Assembly: GCF_036010505.1 (NCBI RefSeq)
Contig: NZ_CP108569.1
Span: 992,001 to 1,056,000, forward strand
DNA: 64,000 nt
Origin: Streptomyces sp. NBC_01197
Lineage (GTDB): Bacteria; Actinomycetota; Actinomycetes; Streptomycetales; Streptomycetaceae
Direction of reading: 5' to 3'
Within the stretch, counting starts at the first letter, position 1, and each line of letters begins with the position of its first letter. The translations under genes and the position numbers were made by a program. Under the pieces are notes generated by a model. That model saw only the letters and a list, made by a program, of their open reading frames with translations, made no database searches and was not told where the DNA came from. This document shows positions 17,676-26,105 of this stretch, in pieces.

Positions 17676-18248
17676 TCAGCGGACCGCCATCTCGGCGGTG
17701 AACGCCCAGCGTTCGTGGTCCCGCCAGGCCCCGTCGATGAAGAGGAAGTCCGGCGAGTACCCCTCGAGCCGGAAGCCGGCGCGGCGGATCAGCGCCAGTG
17801 ACGCCTCGTTGGCGGGCTGGATGTTGACCTCGAGGCGGTGCAGGCCGAGCGAGCCGAAGGCGTACGCCATCACAAGCCGCAGCCCCTCCCCCATCAGGCC
17901 CCGGCCGGCGGCGTGCGCGAACGCGCCGTATCCGAGCGCCCCGCTCCGGAACGCGCCCTCGACGATGTTGTTGATGTTGATGAACCCCGCGATGCCTCCG
18001 GCCGCCCCCACGTCGCCCTCGTGTTCGCCCTCGCGTTCGCAGACCAGGAAGCCCGCCTTGGTCGGGTCCTCGATCAGCCGCCGGGCGTAGACGAGATAGC
18101 TTTCGGGGTCGGCGGGCGGGGCGAGCCAGGGGTGGTGCAGTTCCCTGCTCTCCCGTACCAGCGCGGTGAACTCCCCGGCGTCCTCGTACGAGAAGGGGCG
18201 TACGCCCACCCGGGGGCCCGAGGCGAGATATGCGGTCGTGTCTGACAT
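17676..18248 (-). CDS. RimJ/RimL-type GNAT N-acetyltransferase
   Basis: A 190-residue acetyltransferase. Conserved elements are the VGVRPFSYEDAGEFTALV opening, GFININNIV in the central strand, the acetyl-CoA loop region GRGLMGEGLRLVMAYAF, and the C-terminal LEVNIQPANEASLALIRRAGFRLEG, the classic RimJ/RimL signature. It probably acetylates a protein N-terminus or a small amine. ATG 18248 lies 64 bases downstream of the LD-carboxypeptidase stop, with an imperfect GC hairpin between, so it may or may not share that operon. Confidence 0.85.
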   Translation of the reverse strand: MSDTTAYLASGPRVGVRPFSYEDAGEFTALVRESRELHHPWLAPPADPESYLVYARRLIEDPTKAGFLVCEREGEHEGDVGAAGGIAGFININNIVEGAFRSGALGYGAFAHAAGRGLMGEGLRLVMAYAFGSLGLHRLEVNIQPANEASLALIRRAGFRLEGYSPDFLFIDGAWRDHERWAFTAEMAVR

Positions 18249-18312
18249 CGGGCAAGATTAAACCGCCCGGGGGCGCGCGGTACCTGGGGCCCGGGTTCGC
18301 GCGCCCGGCGGT

Positions 18313-19380
18313 TCAGACCAGTGCCGGGACGTCCAGGGTGAGGGTGCCCGCGCCGGCGTCCAGGACCGCGGGCACGCCGAGCGGCATCGTCTGCGCCGTG
18401 GAGCAGTGCCCGAAGCCGAACTCCCCGGCCACCGGGACACCGAGACCGCCGAGCCGGTCCAGCAGCACCGCCCGCACCTCTTCGCCCGGGGTGCAGTCCT
18501 CCCAGGAGCCGAGTGCGATGCCCGTGACGCCGTCCAGCAGGCCCGAGCGGAGCAGCTGGGTGAGGATCCGGTCCACGCGGTAGCCCTCCTCGCCGATGTC
18601 CTCGATGAGCAGCAGCCCGCCGCGCCCGGTGGGGCGGGCGTGCGGCGTGCCGAGCTCGGCGGCGAGCAGCGAGACGCAGCCCCCGAAGGTGACACCGGCC
18701 GCACGGCCGGGGACCAGGGTGCGGGCGGTGCCGAGGCCGAGCGTGCGGACCGTGTCGGGCTCGAACAGCGTGGCGCGCAGGGAATCCTGGGTCTGCGCGT
18801 TCTCGATGAAGCTGAGCGCCGCGGTCATCGGGCCGTGCAGGGTGGAGAGCCCCATCCGTACCGCGAATGCCTCGTGCAGCGCGGTCACATCGCTGTAGCC
18901 GACGAACACCTTGGGCCCGGCCGCGCGCATCGCCGCCCAGTCCAGCAGACCCGTCATGCGCTGCGCGCCGTATCCGCCGCGTGCGCAGAGGACCGCGGAG
19001 ACCTCCGGGTCGCACCAGGCCGTCTGGAGGTCGCGGGCGCGGGCCTCGTCGGCGCCCGCGAGGTATCCGAACCGCGGGTGCCTGTCGAGCACATGGGGCA
19101 TCACGACCGGGTCCAGGTCCCAGCCGCGGAGGATGTCGAGCCCCGCCGTGAGCCGGTCCTCGGGGACGGGCCCGCTGGGCGATACGACGGCGACCCTGGC
19201 CCCCGGCCGCAGCCGGGCGGGCCGGGTCAGCGGCACGAGGGCGGGCGCCGCGACGCCGGGCGGCGCGAGACCGGTCGTCGTCGCGGACGGCGTGGTGAGA
19301 GACGGCTGCGTGAGGGACGGTGGTGAGACGGACGGCGGCGTGACAGATGAAGGTGTGCGGGGCGGCGGCGTGAGGCTCAT
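18313..19380 (-). CDS. LD-carboxypeptidase, peptidase family S66
   Basis: A 355-residue serine peptidase cleaving the L,D bond of muropeptide tails during peptidoglycan recycling, or related immunity peptides (MccF branch). Key segments: VAVVSPSGPVPEDRL, CARGGYGAQRMTGLLDW, FVGYSDVTALHEAF (nucleophile Ser in GYSD), GHCSTAQTMPLGVPAVLDA with the C-terminal His. Its ATG overlaps the S9 gene stop (ATGA) and GGAG precedes it, which supports the full-length form even though residues 2-45 are a Pro/Ser/Thr-rich low-complexity tail not usual for the family. It is the last member of the four-peptidase operon. Confidence 0.85.
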   Translation of the reverse strand: MSLTPPPRTPSSVTPPSVSPPSLTQPSLTTPSATTTGLAPPGVAAPALVPLTRPARLRPGARVAVVSPSGPVPEDRLTAGLDILRGWDLDPVVMPHVLDRHPRFGYLAGADEARARDLQTAWCDPEVSAVLCARGGYGAQRMTGLLDWAAMRAAGPKVFVGYSDVTALHEAFAVRMGLSTLHGPMTAALSFIENAQTQDSLRATLFEPDTVRTLGLGTARTLVPGRAAGVTFGGCVSLLAAELGTPHARPTGRGGLLLIEDIGEEGYRVDRILTQLLRSGLLDGVTGIALGSWEDCTPGEEVRAVLLDRLGGLGVPVAGEFGFGHCSTAQTMPLGVPAVLDAGAGTLTLDVPALV

Positions 19381-21368
19381 TGCTTCAGCTCCAGGGCGGG
19401 TACGTCAAGCCGGTCGATGCCGAAGGTCTGTGCGTACAGGGAGAGTTCCGCCTCCAGCGCGCGGACCATGGTGTCGGCCCTGCGGAAACCGTGCCCCTCG
19501 CCCTCGAACGTGAGGTAGGCGTGCGGCACGCCCCGGCCCGCCATGCGCTCCAGGAACCGCTCGCACTGCACCGGCGGGCAGATCACGTCGTCCAGCCCCT
19601 GGAGTAGCAGGAACGGCGCTGACACCCGGTCCGCGTGCTGGGCGGGCGAGCGGTCACGGTAGCGCTCGGGGACCTCGGCGAGCGGCCCGATGAGGGTCTC
19701 CAGGTACTGGGACTCGAAATCGTGGGTGCCGTCGTCGGACGCCCAGTCGGTCAGATCGAGGATGGGGTACATGATGGTGCCGCAGGCGTAGACGCCGGAC
19801 GACGCCAGCGAGGCGGCCGAGGTCCAGCCGCCCGCGCTGCCGCCGCGGATCGCGAGCCGGGCCCGGTCGGCGGTGCCGTCGTCCGCGAGTGCCCCGGCGA
19901 CGGCCGCGCAGTCCTCCACGTCCACGACGCCCCACTGCGCGCGCAGCCGGTTGCGGTACTCCCGGCCGTAGCCGGTCGAACCGCCGTAGTTCACCTCGGC
20001 AACTCCGATCCCACGCGAGGTGAAGTAGGCGATCTCCAGGTCGAGTACGAGCGGCGTACGGCTGGTGGGACCGCCGTGCGCCCAGATCACGAAGGGCGGC
20101 AGTTCGCCCTCGGGCGCGGTCCGGTCCGGGCTGTGCGGCGGGTGGATGTGGGCGTGGATCTCCCGGCCGCCCGGCCCGGTGAACGTACGGGTCCGCGGAT
20201 CGGGGTAGTAGGCGGGGCCCACCGCGTCCCGGTGCGGGGAGCCGATGACCCTGGTGTGGCCGGTCCTGGTGTCGAGCTCAACGATCTCGAACGTGGAGCG
20301 CGGGCTCGCCGCGAGGCCCACCACCTGGCTGCCGTACGCGGACAGGGCGGGGGCCCACTCGCTCCATCGGCCCGGCGCGTCGACGAGTTCGCCGGTCTCC
20401 GGGTCGAGTACACCGAGCGCGGTGGCACCCGCTCCGTGGACGACGGCGATCAGCCCGCTGTCCAGCGGCTCGAACCACTTCTGGCCGATCTTCCAGAGCG
20501 GTCCGCCGAACTCCTCTTCGCGGGGGCAGAGCCCGACGGCCGCGCCGTCCTGGTCCGCCCGGTAGAGGTTCCACCAGCCGGTGCGGTCGGATGCGAACAG
20601 CAGCCGCCCGTCGGCCGCCCAGCCGACCTGCGCGACGGACTCACCGGGCCCCCCTGCGAAGTGCCGGGCGCCCTCGAAGAGGCCGTCGTCCGTGACATCG
20701 GCGACCATGACGTCGGTGCCGTCCCACGGCATCCGCGGATGGTCCCAGCCAAGCCACGCGGCGCGCCGCCCGTCCGGCGAGAGCCGTGCGCCGGTGACGA
20801 AGCGGTGCCCGCCGTCGGAGAGTTCGCGTACGGCAGCGCGGTCCGCGGCAGCGGAGCCGTCCAGCGGCACGGCCGCGAGGACCCGGCGCACATCAGTGGG
20901 CGATTCGCCGGTGAACTCCTCCAGTACGCACCAGACTTCACCGCGGTCCAGATGGATCACCGGGTCCACCCAGCGCAGTCCGCCGCCCACGGCGGAGACC
21001 GGGGTGAGCGGCCTCGGCTGCGCCGCGCCGCCCCGCGCGTCCGGCTCATACGCGTGGAGCCGCTGGTCGGCGAAGTTGACGAAGACCATGAGCGGTCCGC
21101 CCGCCGGCCGCACCGCCCCGGCCCAGGGCTGCCCCCCGTACTCGATGACCCGGCTGCGGACGTTCCACGGAGCGGGCAGGGCCGTCTCCTCGCGGCCGTC
21201 CGCCCGCCGCCGCACCAGCGCGCGCCGGCCGCCCTCGGCGGGGCGCGGCGCGGTCCACCACACTTCCTCGCCGACCGTGCCGACGAACTCGGGACGGCCG
21301 TCCTGCGACGCCGCGAGAGCGGCGTCGATCGGCGAAGGCCACGTTCCGTAGGCCGCGGTGGATGCCAT
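19377..21368 (-). CDS. prolyl-oligopeptidase-like serine peptidase (S9)
   Basis: A 663-residue cytosolic peptidase. An N-terminal beta-propeller (roughly 20-400, repeated W and D-rich blades such as VGWAADGRLLFASDRTG) covers a C-terminal alpha/beta-hydrolase domain. The triad is seen as Ser511 in RGGSAGGW, Asp593/594 in LQGLDDVICP and His626 in GEGHGF. The acylaminoacyl/dipeptidyl peptidase type removes residues from short peptides. Start ATG 21368 has GGGGAG upstream. It lies 13 bases after the M20 stop and overlaps the LD-carboxypeptidase start, so it is part of the peptidase operon. Confidence 0.88.
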   Translation of the reverse strand: MASTAAYGTWPSPIDAALAASQDGRPEFVGTVGEEVWWTAPRPAEGGRRALVRRRADGREETALPAPWNVRSRVIEYGGQPWAGAVRPAGGPLMVFVNFADQRLHAYEPDARGGAAQPRPLTPVSAVGGGLRWVDPVIHLDRGEVWCVLEEFTGESPTDVRRVLAAVPLDGSAAADRAAVRELSDGGHRFVTGARLSPDGRRAAWLGWDHPRMPWDGTDVMVADVTDDGLFEGARHFAGGPGESVAQVGWAADGRLLFASDRTGWWNLYRADQDGAAVGLCPREEEFGGPLWKIGQKWFEPLDSGLIAVVHGAGATALGVLDPETGELVDAPGRWSEWAPALSAYGSQVVGLAASPRSTFEIVELDTRTGHTRVIGSPHRDAVGPAYYPDPRTRTFTGPGGREIHAHIHPPHSPDRTAPEGELPPFVIWAHGGPTSRTPLVLDLEIAYFTSRGIGVAEVNYGGSTGYGREYRNRLRAQWGVVDVEDCAAVAGALADDGTADRARLAIRGGSAGGWTSAASLASSGVYACGTIMYPILDLTDWASDDGTHDFESQYLETLIGPLAEVPERYRDRSPAQHADRVSAPFLLLQGLDDVICPPVQCERFLERMAGRGVPHAYLTFEGEGHGFRRADTMVRALEAELSLYAQTFGIDRLDVPALELKQ

Positions 21369-21381
21369 GCTGCCAACTCCC

Positions 21382-22728
21382 CTATGCAGTACGCAGGTAG
21401 TGATCGAGCACCCGGACACCGAAGTGCAGCGCGTCCACCGGCACCCGCTCGTCGACGCCGTGGAACAGGGCCTGGTAGTCGAAGCCGGCGGGCAGCCGCA
21501 GCGGCGAGAAGCCGTACCCGGTGATCCCCAGCCGGGAGAACTGCTTGGCGTCCGTGCCCCCCGACATGCAGTAGGGAACCACATGCCCCTCCGGTGCGAA
21601 CTTCTCGACGGCCGCACGCAGTTTCGCGTACGTCGGCGAGTCCACCGGCGCTTCGAGCGCGACCTCGCCGTGGTCGAACTCCCAGTCGACGTGCGGCCCG
21701 GTGAGCCGGTCGAGCGTCGTGCGGAACTCGTCCTCGCCGCCGGGCAGCATCCGCCCGTCGACGTATGCCGTCGCGTGCCCGGGGATCACGTTGACCTTGT
21801 AACCGGCGTCCAGGATCGTCGGGTTGGCGCTGTTTCGGACGGTCGGCTCGACCAGCGCGGCCGCCGGGCCCAGCTTCGCGAGCAGCGCGTCCACATCGAA
21901 GTCCGGGGCGGCGGTGTCGGTTTCGATGCCGTGCAGCGCGGCGATCTCGGTGAGCGCGGCCCGCACGGTCGGGGTGAGCCGCACCGGCCACTGGTGTTCG
22001 CCGATCCGGGCGACGGCGGCGGCGAGCCTGCTGACCGCGTTGTCGCGGTTGACCTTGGAGCCGTGGCCGGCCTTGCCGTGCGCCGTGAGTTTCAGCCAGG
22101 CGGTGCCGCGCTCACCTGCCGCGATGGGGTAGATGGGCAGGTCAGGGCCTGCGTGGAAGGTGAAGGCACCGGATTCGCTGATCCCCTCGGTGCAGCCGTA
22201 GAAGAGCCCGGGGTGCTGGTCGGCGAGGAAGCCGGAGCCGTCGACGGCGCTCGCCTCCTCGTCGGCCGTGTAGGCGATGACGATGTCGCGCCGGGGGCGG
22301 ACGCCCTCGCGCGCCCAGGCCCGCACCACCGCGAGGACCATCGCGTCCATGTTCTTCATGTCGATGGCACCGCGGCCCCAGACCACGCCGTCGCGGATCT
22401 CACCGGAGAACGGGTGCACGGACCAGTCGGCCGGCTCGGCGGGCACCACGTCGAGGTGCCCGTGGACCAGCAGCGCGTCCGCCGAGGGGTCGGTGCCCGG
22501 GATCCTCGCGACCACATTGGTTCGCCCCGCGGTGCGCTCAAGCAGCGTCGGCTCGATCCCGGCACCGGCCAGCCGCTCGGCGACGTACTCCGCGGCGGGC
22601 CGCTCCCGGCAGTCGCCACCGCCCCGGTTGGTCGTGTCGATCCGGATCAGTTCCGAGGTGAAGTCCACCACCTCGTCGAGCGCCCGGGCGTCCAGCCGGC
22701 CCGCTGCCATCGGGTTCACGTCAGCCAT
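21382..22728 (-). CDS. M20 family zinc peptidase
   Basis: A 448-residue dizinc amidohydrolase/peptidase of the ArgE/DapE/carboxypeptidase G2 class. Zinc ligand motifs: VHGHLDVVPAE (His and bridging region), GRGAIDMKNMDAM with Asp, and YTADEEASAV with the catalytic and ligand Glu pair; a dimerisation lid (about 205-320) follows and a C-terminal GGTDAKQFSRLGI. ATG 22728 overlaps the M55 stop by 8 bases. It probably trims dipeptides or N-acyl amino acids released by the neighbouring peptidases. Confidence 0.88.
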   Translation of the reverse strand: MADVNPMAAGRLDARALDEVVDFTSELIRIDTTNRGGGDCRERPAAEYVAERLAGAGIEPTLLERTAGRTNVVARIPGTDPSADALLVHGHLDVVPAEPADWSVHPFSGEIRDGVVWGRGAIDMKNMDAMVLAVVRAWAREGVRPRRDIVIAYTADEEASAVDGSGFLADQHPGLFYGCTEGISESGAFTFHAGPDLPIYPIAAGERGTAWLKLTAHGKAGHGSKVNRDNAVSRLAAAVARIGEHQWPVRLTPTVRAALTEIAALHGIETDTAAPDFDVDALLAKLGPAAALVEPTVRNSANPTILDAGYKVNVIPGHATAYVDGRMLPGGEDEFRTTLDRLTGPHVDWEFDHGEVALEAPVDSPTYAKLRAAVEKFAPEGHVVPYCMSGGTDAKQFSRLGITGYGFSPLRLPAGFDYQALFHGVDERVPVDALHFGVRVLDHYLRTA

Positions 22729-23554
22729 ACTGTTCCTCCACCGCGGACGAGACGAGCGTCGTAACCGCCTTGAAGGTCCGAATGCCCTCATACATCGTCG
22801 CGCTGGTGTACGCGACACGCCGCTCAGCCGTCCGCCGGACCCCCGGAACGACGCTCGCGGCGCCCACCAGATGCTCCGCGTCGAACTCCAGCTCCACCGT
22901 GAAGGACGTACCGGTCGCGGGTTCGTGGCGCACGGCGAGCGCGGTGGCCTCCGCTGCGGCCGACCGGATGTCGGAGGCCGTACGGGCCGGGGTGCGGCAG
23001 ACCGCCGCGTACCGCGAGACATGGTCCTTCACGGCCACCGTACGGGCCCGGGGCGCGTAGCCCAGCGCGTCGGCGCAGGCCAGGTCGTCGCCGGTGACGA
23101 GCACCACGGGGACTCCGTACTCCGCGACGACATGCGCGTTGAGAAAACCCTCGCTCGCCCGTACCCCGTTGAGCCAGACCCCGGTGATCGAGTTGGCCAG
23201 GTAGGTGTGCGCGAGTACGCCCTCCATGCCGGCGCCGGTGTGGTAGCCGACGAAGGCGATCCCGTCGACGTCGCCGTGCTGGACGCCCTCCACCATGGAC
23301 AGCGACTTATGACGGCCCGTGAGCATCTGGACCCGCTCGTCGAGCTGCTCGATGAGCAGATTGCGCATGGACCAGTGGGCTTCGTTGATGAGCACCTCAT
23401 CGGCGCCCCCGTCGAAGAAGCCGAGGGCGGCGGCGTTCACATCGGATGTGAACAGGGACCGGCAGCGTTCCCACTGCGCACTGCCGGGCAGTACGTCGCC
23501 GGGCCAGGTCACACCGGTCGCGCCCTCCATGTCGGCGCTGATGAGGATCTTCAT
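22721..23554 (-). CDS. M55 D-aminopeptidase (DppA-like)
   Basis: A 277-residue zinc peptidase. The N-terminus MKILISADMEGATGVT gives ligands Asp8 and Glu10; His60 (NEAHWSMRN), His105 (VGYHTGAG) and a downstream Glu complete the pattern of Bacillus DppA, a self-compartmentalising decamer that removes N-terminal D-amino acids such as D-Ala. I start at ATG 23554, the conserved family start. It is the first gene of an operon ending with an LD-carboxypeptidase, which fits the breakdown of D-amino-acid-containing cell-wall peptides. A DasR-like operator lies 59 bases upstream. Confidence 0.88.
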   Translation of the reverse strand: MKILISADMEGATGVTWPGDVLPGSAQWERCRSLFTSDVNAAALGFFDGGADEVLINEAHWSMRNLLIEQLDERVQMLTGRHKSLSMVEGVQHGDVDGIAFVGYHTGAGMEGVLAHTYLANSITGVWLNGVRASEGFLNAHVVAEYGVPVVLVTGDDLACADALGYAPRARTVAVKDHVSRYAAVCRTPARTASDIRSAAAEATALAVRHEPATGTSFTVELEFDAEHLVGAASVVPGVRRTAERRVAYTSATMYEGIRTFKAVTTLVSSAVEEQYG

Positions 23555-23589
23555 GCCTCGAAACCGTACGCGCTGCCGAGCCACCTCGG

Positions 23590-23601
23590 CCACAGCTGTG
23601 G
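23590..23601. promoter_or_regulatory. palindrome CCACAGCTGTGG upstream of dppA-like gene
   Basis: A perfect 12-base palindrome 36 bases before the M55 peptidase start, on the start-proximal side of the DasR-like box. Its right half overlaps TGTGGATAA. It may be a second operator or part of the 5' leader. Confidence 0.3.
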
Positions 23602-23612
23602 ATAACTATCGG

Positions 23613-23624
23613 TGGTCCAGACCA
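23613..23624. promoter_or_regulatory. DasR-responsive element-like site TGGTCCAGACCA
   Basis: A perfect 12-base palindrome, one base from the dre core TGGTCTAGACCA bound by DasR, the GlcNAc-responsive GntR/HutC repressor of Streptomyces. It lies 59-70 bases upstream of the first gene of the peptidase operon, where it would overlap the promoter. The assignment is by motif only. Confidence 0.5.
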
Positions 23625-23823
23625 GTGAACGCACTCCTTATGGCCTACGACCAGCCCTTTCCGCGGATGCGACCCGTCGTACTACTGGCGGACCTCGCCA
23701 CCGACACGGCCGGCCGGCCCTGCCGACCGGCCACAGACCCCGATCATCCCGGGCACCGCGTGACCCCCGGCCCACACGGTGCCCGATCACCTCACAGCCC
23801 GGCTGCCCCCCGCCCCCGCCCCG

Positions 23824-24771
23824 TCAGAACGTGGGGCGGACCGCGCCGACCGGCTCACCATGGCCGAGTACCGGCGCGGTGGCGAGCGCCTTGAGCGTCT
23901 CGTCGCCGTCCACGTCCACGCCGAGGTGGCGCAGCGCGGCGACCATCACCACGGGCCGGGACCGCTGGGAGCCGTCGGCGATCTTGAGCGACACGGCGGA
24001 CCCGTCGGGCAGGCCGAGCGCGTACACGCCCTCGGCACCGTCCTTGACGACGGACCCCGGCAGGGCGCCCATGATCCGCGTCACGTCGCGGCCGGTGCCG
24101 CCGACATATCGCGGGTGGGTGTTCATCGCGCGGGCCACGCGGTGTTCGAGGCTGCCCTCCGGCGCCGCGGCCAGACGGCCGAACGCCCGGGCGAGACCCC
24201 GCAGGCTGATGGCGAACAGGGGCGCGCCACAGCCGTCGATCCCGGTGGCGGCGACCCGTTCGCCCGACAGCTCCTCCAGTGTCTCGCGCAGCACCACCTG
24301 GAGCGGGTGCTCCGGGTCGAGGTACGTGGCGGTGTCCCAGCCGTTCACGACGCAGGTCGCCAGCATCGCGGCGTGCTTGCCCGAGCAGTTCATCGTCAGC
24401 GGCGATGGCTGCCCCCCGCCCGCCAGGTACGCGCGCAGCGCGCCCTCACCGATGGGCAGGGCTGCCGTGCAGCGCAGCGCGTCCGTACCGAGCCCGGCCG
24501 AACCGAGTATCGCCCGCACGCCGTCCAGGTGGATGCGCTCCCCGGAGTGGCTGGCGCAGCCCAGGGCCAGGAGTTCACCGTCAAGGCCGAGCCCGGCGCG
24601 GAGCATACCGAGCGCCTGGAGCGGCTTGTTGGAGGAGCGCGGGTACATCGGGGCGTCGACGTCCCCGATCCGCAGGATCTCCGAACCGTCCGAGCCGGTC
24701 GCGAGGACCGTCCCGTGGTGCACGGACTCCAGGAAATCCCCACGCCAGACCTCGGCCACCACGGTGTGCAT
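23824..24771 (-). CDS. asparaginase (asparaginase II family, PF06089)
   Basis: A 315-residue enzyme of the thermolabile-asparaginase/AnsA-II family found in actinomycetes and rhizobia, unrelated to E. coli AnsB. Conserved blocks: VVAEVWRGDFLESVHHG, PRSSNKPLQALG, LALGCASHSGE, MNCSGKHAAMLATC and the C-terminal SLKIADGSQRSRP. These contain the Ser/Lys residues proposed to be catalytic. It releases ammonium from asparagine. ATG 24771 is preferred; GTG 24783 would place the GGAGAG site too close. It is divergent from the GntR gene. Confidence 0.85.
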   Translation of the reverse strand: MHTVVAEVWRGDFLESVHHGTVLATGSDGSEILRIGDVDAPMYPRSSNKPLQALGMLRAGLGLDGELLALGCASHSGERIHLDGVRAILGSAGLGTDALRCTAALPIGEGALRAYLAGGGQPSPLTMNCSGKHAAMLATCVVNGWDTATYLDPEHPLQVVLRETLEELSGERVAATGIDGCGAPLFAISLRGLARAFGRLAAAPEGSLEHRVARAMNTHPRYVGGTGRDVTRIMGALPGSVVKDGAEGVYALGLPDGSAVSLKIADGSQRSRPVVMVAALRHLGVDVDGDETLKALATAPVLGHGEPVGAVRPTF

Positions 24772-24826
24772 CAGTACGTCCACCTCTCCAGTTCGAGTCA
24801 GATCGAGTCAGTTGTCGAGCACTTGA

Positions 24827-24938
24827 GTCAACTGTTGACAGTTATCACTTGGCGTCGAAGCTGTCGAGCGTGAAGGTGAATTTCGCCAACCACTCTTGAC
24901 ACCTGCGGAAACATGCCTGTCAACTGGCAACTGTCAAC
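24827..24938. promoter_or_regulatory. divergent control region with TGTCAAC half-sites
   Basis: The gap between asparaginase and the GntR gene contains a perfect palindrome GTCAAC-T-GTTGAC (24827-24839) and two direct TGTCAAC copies (24918-24924, 24932-24938). A possible promoter TTGACA (24896-24901) with a weak -10 at 24920-24925 overlaps one copy. Several GAGTCA repeats lie at 24794-24830. This is a plausible autoregulatory operator for the adjacent GntR regulator. Confidence 0.45.
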
Positions 24939-24963
24939 ACCTTGGCCGGAGGAGGCGTTCCCT

Positions 24964-25614
24964 GTGAGTGAAACTCTGCAACGCGGCCTCGCCGTCCAGA
25001 TCGCCGAGGTGCTGCGCGAACGCCTGCTCGGCGGCCACCTGCGACCCGGGACCCGGATCAATGAGGTGGTTCTCGCACGGGAACTCGGCACCAGCCGGGG
25101 GCCCTTGCGCGAGGCCGTGCGGCAACTCGCCAGCGAGGGGCTACTCGTACACAATCCCAACCGCGGGGCCACGGTCTTCGCGGCCGGACCCGACGACGTC
25201 CGGGCCCTGTTCGAGCTCCGTACGGCGCTCGAGACGACGACCGCCCGGCTCGCAGCGGAGCGCCGCGACGAGCAGGACGTCGCCGCGCTGCGCTCGGCCT
25301 GCGCGCGGGCGCGGAAGACCATCCAGAGCGGCCGGCGCTTCGTGCACCGGCTGGACCTGGACTTCCACCGGACCCTGACGGACACCGCGCGAAGTCCCCG
25401 CATCGCCGAGCAGCTGTGGCGGGCGCAGCAGCAGATCATCCTGCTGCGCAGTCCGCTGGACGTCCCGGCGGCCCACACGGCCGATTCCCTGGACGACCAC
25501 GAGGAGATCACCGCCGCCGTCGCGGAAGGTGACGGCGGGCGCGCCGCGGCGCTCATGGATCTCCATCTCGGCCGGGTGCGGTCCCACATGGCAAGCGCCC
25601 CGGCTGCGGGCTGA
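24964..25614 (+). CDS. GntR-family (FadR/VanR-type) transcriptional regulator
   Basis: A 216-residue regulator. The winged helix-turn-helix occupies residues 1-75 (LLGGHLRPGTRINEVVLARELGTSRGPLREAVRQLASEGLL) and the remaining part is an all-helical FCD ligand domain with FELRTALETTTARLAA, FHRTLTDTARSPRI and a final HLGRVRSHM carrying metal-binding His/Asp positions. Start GTG 24964 has GGAGGAGG with 8-base spacing. The setting between asparaginase and an antiporter suggests control by an organic or amino acid. The stop lies inside the first copy of a 27-bp tandem repeat. Confidence 0.88.
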   Translation: MSETLQRGLAVQIAEVLRERLLGGHLRPGTRINEVVLARELGTSRGPLREAVRQLASEGLLVHNPNRGATVFAAGPDDVRALFELRTALETTTARLAAERRDEQDVAALRSACARARKTIQSGRRFVHRLDLDFHRTLTDTARSPRIAEQLWRAQQQIILLRSPLDVPAAHTADSLDDHEEITAAVAEGDGGRAAALMDLHLGRVRSHMASAPAAG

Positions 25615-25742
25615 CAGCCGACGGACTCGACCGCCGGCTGACACCTGACGAGCCCGAGCGTCGGCTGACACCTGACGGAAACGGCCCTCGGCTGACAGCT
25701 GACGGCCCGGCCGTCGGATGACACCCGAGACGGGAACGGCCC
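25609..25742. repeat. 27-bp tandem repeat, about five copies
   Basis: Units begin at 25609, 25636, 25663, 25690 and 25716 (spacings 27, 27, 27, 26). Each opens with GGCTGACA-CTGACG-like sequence; the fifth is degenerate (GGATGACACC). The first unit contains the GntR stop codon. The array lies between this gene and the IS110 element. Confidence 0.75.
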
Positions 25743-25856
25743 CGTCACCATCGGACGGGGTACTTCCGCGCTCCGGCGCGGTTCGCCGTGTCCCTTTGGC
25801 CTCCGGCCGGCGTTCCCCGGCAGCCGGTCGCCCTCCGTTATGTTTTTCGCGGTCCT

Positions 25857-26105
25857 GCAATGGGACCGCTGGCCTCCGGGTCCGGCATGACTGTTGCCCC
25901 CTGTCGAAGGCATGACCTGGGGGGTGGTGTCACCGGGCCCGGGAGGTGTTGTCGGAGACGCTGATGAGAGGTCCGGCCACCGCCCGGTCCGGCGCAATGC
26001 CGGACAGTTCGCGGGCGGCAGGTCTGCATAACGTGGATGCGCGCGTACGACACCCATGCCGAGGCCGGCACCGTGAACACCCCCTTGAGGAGAGGGAGAA
26101 CAACG
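25857..26105 (+). ncRNA. candidate IS110 bridge-RNA region
   Basis: Work on IS621 and relatives established that the non-coding left end of IS110-group elements encodes a structured bridge RNA with target- and donor-pairing loops. This stretch holds hairpins expected of it: GGACC...GGTCC at 25864-25883, direct GGCATGAC copies at 25884 and 25909, and TCCGGC-GCAAT-GCCGGA near 25990-26007. An 8-base GGGGGGTG here is complementary to CACCCCCC just inside the right end. Exact RNA ends and guides are not determined. Confidence 0.4.

Noticed and set aside
23597-23605. DnaA-box-like TTATCCACA on the minus strand
   Set aside because: A single copy in a promoter, without a cluster or origin genes; probably incidental to the overlapping palindrome.
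25609-25742. Tandem repeats considered as a CRISPR array
   Set aside because: Units are directly adjacent without unique spacers, and no cas genes are present.
26037-26105. Upstream in-frame start of the IS110 transposase (residues MRAYDTHAEAG...)
   Set aside because: ATG 26106 has a strong ribosome site and begins at the conserved domain; the upstream part lies within the non-coding region expected to carry the bridge RNA.
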